Of a stretch of DNA of 64,000 nt, positions 60,801 to 64,000 are shown piece after piece. Position numbers and translations under genes: made by a program. The stretch's first letter is position 1. Each line of letters begins with the position of its first letter. The notes beneath the pieces are model-generated. The model searched no databases and was not told where the DNA came from. It saw only the letters and a list, made by a program, of their open reading frames with translations. The DNA comes from Sporisorium sorghi (Eukaryota > Basidiomycota > Ustilaginomycetes > Ustilaginales > Ustilaginaceae), in NCBI GenBank assembly GCA_023212695.1, contig JALCCG010000052.1, positions 37,765 to 101,764 on the forward strand, written 5' to 3'.

Positions 60801-63215
60801 GCGGATCTGGGCCTGCACAGCAGTGATGGCATCGCTCGCGCTGCGCAAGCCTCGAATGGTACCGAGCAGCTTCTGCTTGGCCAAGACGGATCGACAGGCG
60901 GCTTGCAGTTTGATGACGTCCTCGGTCGAGTCGGCCAGACGGTAGATGAGGTTCTCGTAAGCGGCGCGTGCCAGACGACCACGGATCTGCGCCTGCAGCC
61001 CCACAACACCGGTCTCGTGCTTGTCGAGCGCCTTGATGTTTTCAAAGAAGCGGCGACGATACAAGGCACCACGCGCACAAGCCTGGAACTTCTCGATAGC
61101 ACGAGCATTGTCAAGGTCGTGGACGCGCTTGACGTGCTCGACGTGCGTCTGACGAGCTAGCTTGGCGCGCACCGCAGCCTGAAGCCCGACGAAAGTGCGC
61201 GTGCTCGTGTGCAGGGCCGCTCGCTTTCGGTGATAAGCGCGTCGAGCAAGCACACCGCGGATCTGGGCCTGCATGAGGGGAGTCCAGCGCGAAACAATGC
61301 GGTCTTCTTCCGCCCGGCGCTGTCGAACGCGTTCTGCCTCGGCGGCCGCAGCGAGTCGTGCCTCTTCCTCGTGTCGACGCTGGATCTCGGCCTGAAGACG
61401 ATCGGCAAATCGCATCCTCGCAACAAAGGCGCGTGCTGCCGTCTGGAGTGCGACGACGGCATCGATGTTCTCCATGAGCTCGCGATCGATGCGCTCCTGC
61501 TCCGTTTCCGGTTCGGGCTCCGGCTCGATGTTCATCTCCTTGGCAAGCGCCTTGCCGACACCGCCGAACGAGGGCATGGCGACGCCCGAGGCATCGAGCC
61601 CCTTTTGCGTCTTTTGCAGCTGGTCATCGGTGAACTCGAGCTTGCCGATGAGGTTGCCCACCTTGAGCGCTCTTCCTTGGCGCGCCAGGACGTGACTGAG
61701 CGCGTGGATGCAGTAGACGACTTTGGGGAAGTTTTTCTTCTCGTACAGGTCGGTGAGCTCGAACTGGAAAAAGTGAGGGAGGCCGACCTTGTTGATGAAG
61801 GCGAAAAAGTAGTTGATGTTGTCCGTGTGGCGATACTGGAGCTTGGGGTGGACAAAGATGCGAGGCACGCACTCTGGCTCGAAAGTTTTCGCCAACTTGG
61901 CGAGAAAGATGCCGTCTCGCATCTCGTTTTCCATCTCGACGACGTGGCCGAGGTGTTCTCCGACTTGATGCTCCATCCACTCCTTGGCCTCTCCACAGTG
62001 ACAGAGGTATTCGTAGGCTTGGAGGAGGTGGCGTTGCGTGTCCATCCACTTGCTCGAGCTGGTGAAAGGGAGGCTGGACGAGGATGTGGTGGAGGGGCGG
62101 CCAAGCGCCATGGTGCCTGGACCATCTGCACGCGCGAGACGGATACGCCCATGGAGTCCCGCCACGTCTTCAGCGCCCGTTGTGATACCGGGCAGCACGA
62201 TCTCGCCCTCTTGGTCCTCGCTCTCCATACGACCTGGACGCCCCGGCTTCTGCCAGCCTTGTTCGATGGTAGGCTCTAGGTTGAGGCCATTGAGACGATC
62301 TGCGAGCGGCGTGCCTGTGGAGTCCATGCCGAGTGTGCGCTGACCCCGCGAGCGGCCGACGGTCATCCGCGTGTGGCCGTGCTGGTCGCCGAGCGCGCCG
62401 AGGTCGTCGGTCTTTTGGGTGAAGTCCTTGATCATCTTGAGCGCACCGACGCTGGATCGCTTGAGGTCCTTGACGCCTCCGAGATGCAGCTGGGAAGGAC
62501 CACCGGCACTGGAGCCGCCGTTGACGCCATTTGCGCCGTTGCTCCAGAAGCTGCCCTGTTTGGGCGGCGTGGAGGGAGACTGGATCCAGGAGGCGTCGTC
62601 CTTCTTGGGCGAAGAGAGTGGCGAGTCGTGGCTGAGGTTCTTGGTCGGGGAGACGGCGCGGTCGTAAGGGTCCTTGGTGGGGCTGAAGGCGCGAGCACGG
62701 CCTACGGTGGACGAGTTGAAGAGGGTTTCGCGCGGCGCTGGTGGCGTTGAGATGGGACGACCGTTGACGCCACGCTGTGCTGTTGGGAAGGTTGCTTTGC
62801 TGAAAGTGGCTGGCACTGGCGAGGTGGTCGCACTGACCGAAGGATTGGAGCCGGAGCTCGAGAGGCTGTGGTTGGAGCCAAAAGCGGCTGACGACGGACC
62901 AATGGGAGAAGCGGTGGGGCTGTGCGCGGAAGGAGAGCCAGCGGCGGGGGCAGCAGCGGCACGAAGCTCGGCAGCACGTTGCGGGTCGAGCGAGGCAGTG
63001 TGACGGTGTGGGGCTGGGAAGCGTCGGACGGAACCCGAGTGCTGAAGGCCCGTCGCTGTTGGACTACGCGCTGTCGAGTCGAGCGGCGAGGCGAGTGAAA
63101 AGGTGCTGCTACGTGATGCGGAACGGTCGAGGTATTTGGATTGGTACGCGAAAGGACTGCCGCGCGCATTGGGGCTGGCGGCGGGCAGCGTGGGTTTGGC
63201 GTGCTGGTCCATCAT
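57846..63215 (-). CDS. IQG1: IQGAP family protein (Rng2/Iqg1-like), cytokinesis scaffold
   Basis: IQGAPs organise actin, myosin light chains and formin at the division ring. The 1,789-residue protein starts MMDQHAKP. It has a disordered Ser/Pro-rich N-terminus (1-385), a calponin-homology domain (about 388-530; WMDTQRHLLQAYEYLCHCGE), and about eleven IQ-type motifs (585-930; pattern LQAxxRGxLAR). Next come a charged coiled-coil-like stretch, a GAP-related domain (about 1150-1310; DPMARTIFIRHLQSLRATTD and KMPYGVRYIAREVF) and a RasGAP-C domain (about 1440-1680). The end NVNLLVHLINKKFYA is the family signature. The GAP-related domain lacks an obvious arginine finger, as in other IQGAPs that bind but do not activate Cdc42/Rac. 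A Gly/Ser/Ala-rich insert near 1700 splits the RasGAP-C region from the terminal block. The order matches fission yeast Rng2. The start ATG is followed at once by a second ATG; either could serve. Confidence 0.94.
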   Translation of the reverse strand: MMDQHAKPTLPAASPNARGSPFAYQSKYLDRSASRSSTFSLASPLDSTARSPTATGLQHSGSVRRFPAPHRHTASLDPQRAAELRAAAAPAAGSPSAHSPTASPIGPSSAAFGSNHSLSSSGSNPSVSATTSPVPATFSKATFPTAQRGVNGRPISTPPAPRETLFNSSTVGRARAFSPTKDPYDRAVSPTKNLSHDSPLSSPKKDDASWIQSPSTPPKQGSFWSNGANGVNGGSSAGGPSQLHLGGVKDLKRSSVGALKMIKDFTQKTDDLGALGDQHGHTRMTVGRSRGQRTLGMDSTGTPLADRLNGLNLEPTIEQGWQKPGRPGRMESEDQEGEIVLPGITTGAEDVAGLHGRIRLARADGPGTMALGRPSTTSSSSLPFTSSSKWMDTQRHLLQAYEYLCHCGEAKEWMEHQVGEHLGHVVEMENEMRDGIFLAKLAKTFEPECVPRIFVHPKLQYRHTDNINYFFAFINKVGLPHFFQFELTDLYEKKNFPKVVYCIHALSHVLARQGRALKVGNLIGKLEFTDDQLQKTQKGLDASGVAMPSFGGVGKALAKEMNIEPEPEPETEQERIDRELMENIDAVVALQTAARAFVARMRFADRLQAEIQRRHEEEARLAAAAEAERVRQRRAEEDRIVSRWTPLMQAQIRGVLARRAYHRKRAALHTSTRTFVGLQAAVRAKLARQTHVEHVKRVHDLDNARAIEKFQACARGALYRRRFFENIKALDKHETGVVGLQAQIRGRLARAAYENLIYRLADSTEDVIKLQAACRSVLAKQKLLGTIRGLRSASDAITAVQAQIRGVLARKNHVRMRSALQKVEVKAAVGGLQSFARAALARRKHQEQKKQLDFVTPDVVGIQAAIRGMLVRLEYDWWRNHIIQSEPVAIHLQSLVRGALSRRKFFSRLRHYHEHMDKVVKIQSLFRGRQQGEQYRSLTMGKNVPVATIKNFGHLLNDSDADFEDEIEVERLRKLVVRAIRESQTLENDVSELDVKIALLVKNKIGIEELIKAKNERGLLGQRDAAAAVQKRNSVLVAANDPFADHALDRASRRKFELYQELFYALQTRPEYLARLFARVGKIDMADRDKRQVEKITLTLFGYAQKAREEFLLLKLFQRCVEEELGFVSTVQEFIRGNAQFIKLVAQYNRGARERKYLKDLLSPLVQDIMAQDGLDLETDPCAIYRATINQEEMETGQPSRRPLEVAFNEALADPMARTIFIRHLQSLRATTDTFLSAILASTRKMPYGVRYIAREVFRALQAKFPNEPEDALIKVVGHLVYYRYLNPAIVAPEGFDVVESLVGPVQRKNLAEVSKMLTQIALGRLFNDDNPYLQPLNDYVSHASERFTKWLYGIIDCPDAEMQFSADEFLDHTVQQKPVIYISPNEIYSMHLLLSQQVDHLAPNQEDPLRVILKELGAAPVSNTQELNSARDSEITFELVSRMATLQDPEAETKALFVETKRLVLSLLKVQSGKTLVDVFVAPVTDREELQWEEIVSLEIAADRQRQRGQRPPGVPMYGGATGPGRLEDVRRLSFAELKARTLENMLQLEQLGRVSRANKYQDMLNAIAIDIRNKHRKRIQRANEKAAMHTTLKTLSEKKAYLEEQINSYHSYIDASMQTMQGGRKGKKRFVLPFSQQYFHLRSLKQNGGKVPKFGSYKYAASKLVEKGVLVKMDGIVKPGGVEGGAMPASGSAGALSGRAASVHGGSGAATAAGGQAEVSLTISSDQAGVFTIDVVNGPAAGLSTDLRIEDLLESQFNNQPALSVLEGAAEVNVNLLVHLINKKFYA

Positions 63216-63648
63216 GGTGGTTAGAAGCCAGCGATGGTGATGAGAATCGTGTTGAGCGTGTCACTTCCGTACTGCAATCGAAAAGCAGCTGAAACTTCGT
63301 GTGTCTGCGACGAGCCGTGGATCCGTTTGATCGTGGTGATGCTCGAGTTGAGGTCGTCTATCAAAGTCGTAGAAGTTAAACCTAGAAGATGGTGTATAGG
63401 CTTGCTCGTCGTGAATCGTCAATCGTGACCTGGCAAGGAGTGAGCCGTCTAGAGGAAGAGAGAGAGTGACCGTCGTGATGGACCGTGGTGGCGTCGTAGC
63501 CGTCGTGGCTCTCGTTATCGAGGATGGTGGTGGTGGTGGTGGGTGGTGAAGCCGCAGTGGAGGAATGGAAATCCAAAATGTGTCCAGCTGCAAACGGGAA
63601 GGAAAGGAGATGAAGCTGTGCTGTACCGCTCAGCAAGCTGAGTTGCAA

Positions 63649-63669
63649 CACACACACACACACACACAC
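63649..63669 (+). repeat. Microsatellite (CA)n
   Basis: About ten CA units in the IQG1 upstream region. Confidence 0.95.
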
Positions 63670-63858
63670 TTTTTTAAACTTAACTTAGGGGAACCCACAC
63701 ACTCAAAAGGGGAAGGCGGGCGGGCGGGCGTCGAAGTGCTTATGCGCGCGCATCGAGACTCTTCCAACTGCAGCCTTTCAAACGAACGACTCCAACGGCG
63801 CAGAAAACAGCCATCCTGCGAGTCGTCGTATGATGACCATGTGAGCCGTTCACGAGGA

Positions 63859-63861
<3 letters not shown>

Positions 63862-63905
<44 letters not shown>
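63862..63905 (+). repeat. Poly-T tract, 44 nt
   Basis: An uninterrupted T run, the longest homopolymer in the window, followed within 60 bases by another T20 run. Confidence 0.95.
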
Positions 63906-64000
63906 CGGTATCCCCCTTTTTTTGGCTCCCCCCCCCCTTTGTCTTTTTTTTTTTTTTTTTTTTCCCCATCCCTTGTTTCTTCCTCCCCTTCTGGTAGGGG

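Larger units (their letters stand above)
63216..64000. other. IQG1 upstream region and homopolymer-rich right end
   Basis: This is the IQG1 promoter side. It contains (CA)n at 63649-63669, a T44 tract at 63862-63905, further T and C runs, and a T20 tract at 63944-63963. I see no gene. The density of homopolymers near the end could be natural or a contig-edge artefact. Confidence 0.6.

Noticed and set aside
58443..61160. 905-codon plus-strand frame inside IQG1
   Set aside because: It is the antisense shadow of IQG1 (His/Arg/Leu-rich); the minus strand carries an unmistakable IQGAP.
1..64000. Gene cluster for a secondary metabolite or a stress-signalling island
   Set aside because: Only one P450 is present, with no synthase, transporter or local regulator beside it; the signalling genes are interleaved with housekeeping genes on both strands.

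Overview
This window looks like nuclear DNA from a smut-lineage basidiomycete, most likely Ustilaginales. Reasons: GC-rich, intron-poor genes; very long single-exon proteins; introns with GTAAGY donors and CTGAC-type branch sites; intron-containing nuclear tRNA genes; and a gene set (SREBP, YPD1, IGO1, SCC2, IQGAP) that is fungal throughout. The species call is inference. All protein names are family assignments made by reading motifs; no database search was run.

Layout, left to right. 1-1639 (-): 5' half of the ribosome-assembly GTPase BMS1, running off the left edge. 2014-2133 (-): split tRNA-Phe(GAA). 3027-6791 (+): SREBP-type bHLH factor with two membrane segments. 7554-9494 (-): PSR/FCP-type phosphatase. 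11367-15305 (-): SOK1/TCP11 protein. 15306-20849: a 5.5 kb stretch without a convincing gene. 20850-22355 (-): JMJD5-like JmjC protein, divergent from 22814-26152 (+): DDHD phospholipase-like protein. 26787-30308 (+): LDB19/ART1-like arrestin. 30718-31326 (-), with a possible far upstream first exon at 32023-32037: YPD1 phosphotransfer protein. 34992-35971 (-), two exons: mitochondrial porin. 37886-38344 (+): IGO1/endosulfine. 39442-39744 (+): a possible new 72-residue spliced gene. 40298-42007 (+): cytochrome P450. 42200-42306 (-): split tRNA-Ile(AAT). 42784-43953 (+): EBP1/PA2G4-like protein. 44279-52502 (-), two exons: SCC2/NIPBL cohesin loader. 53267-57178 (+): large protein I do not recognise. 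57846-63215 (-): IQGAP. The right end is homopolymer-rich.

There is no operon-like logic, as expected for a fungus. Several genes touch stress, nutrient and sterol signalling (SREBP, PSR-type phosphatase, SOK1, YPD1, IGO1, ART1-like arrestin), but they are interleaved with housekeeping genes and I do not claim a cluster. I found no mobile element, CRISPR array, viral remnant or secondary-metabolite cluster. The most useful new observations are the alternative 5' ends of YPD1, the unlisted small FGxW gene, TATA boxes at about -30 of both tRNA genes, a repeat array in the arrestin tail, a double CxC motif in the SOK1-like protein, and the large gene-free interval.
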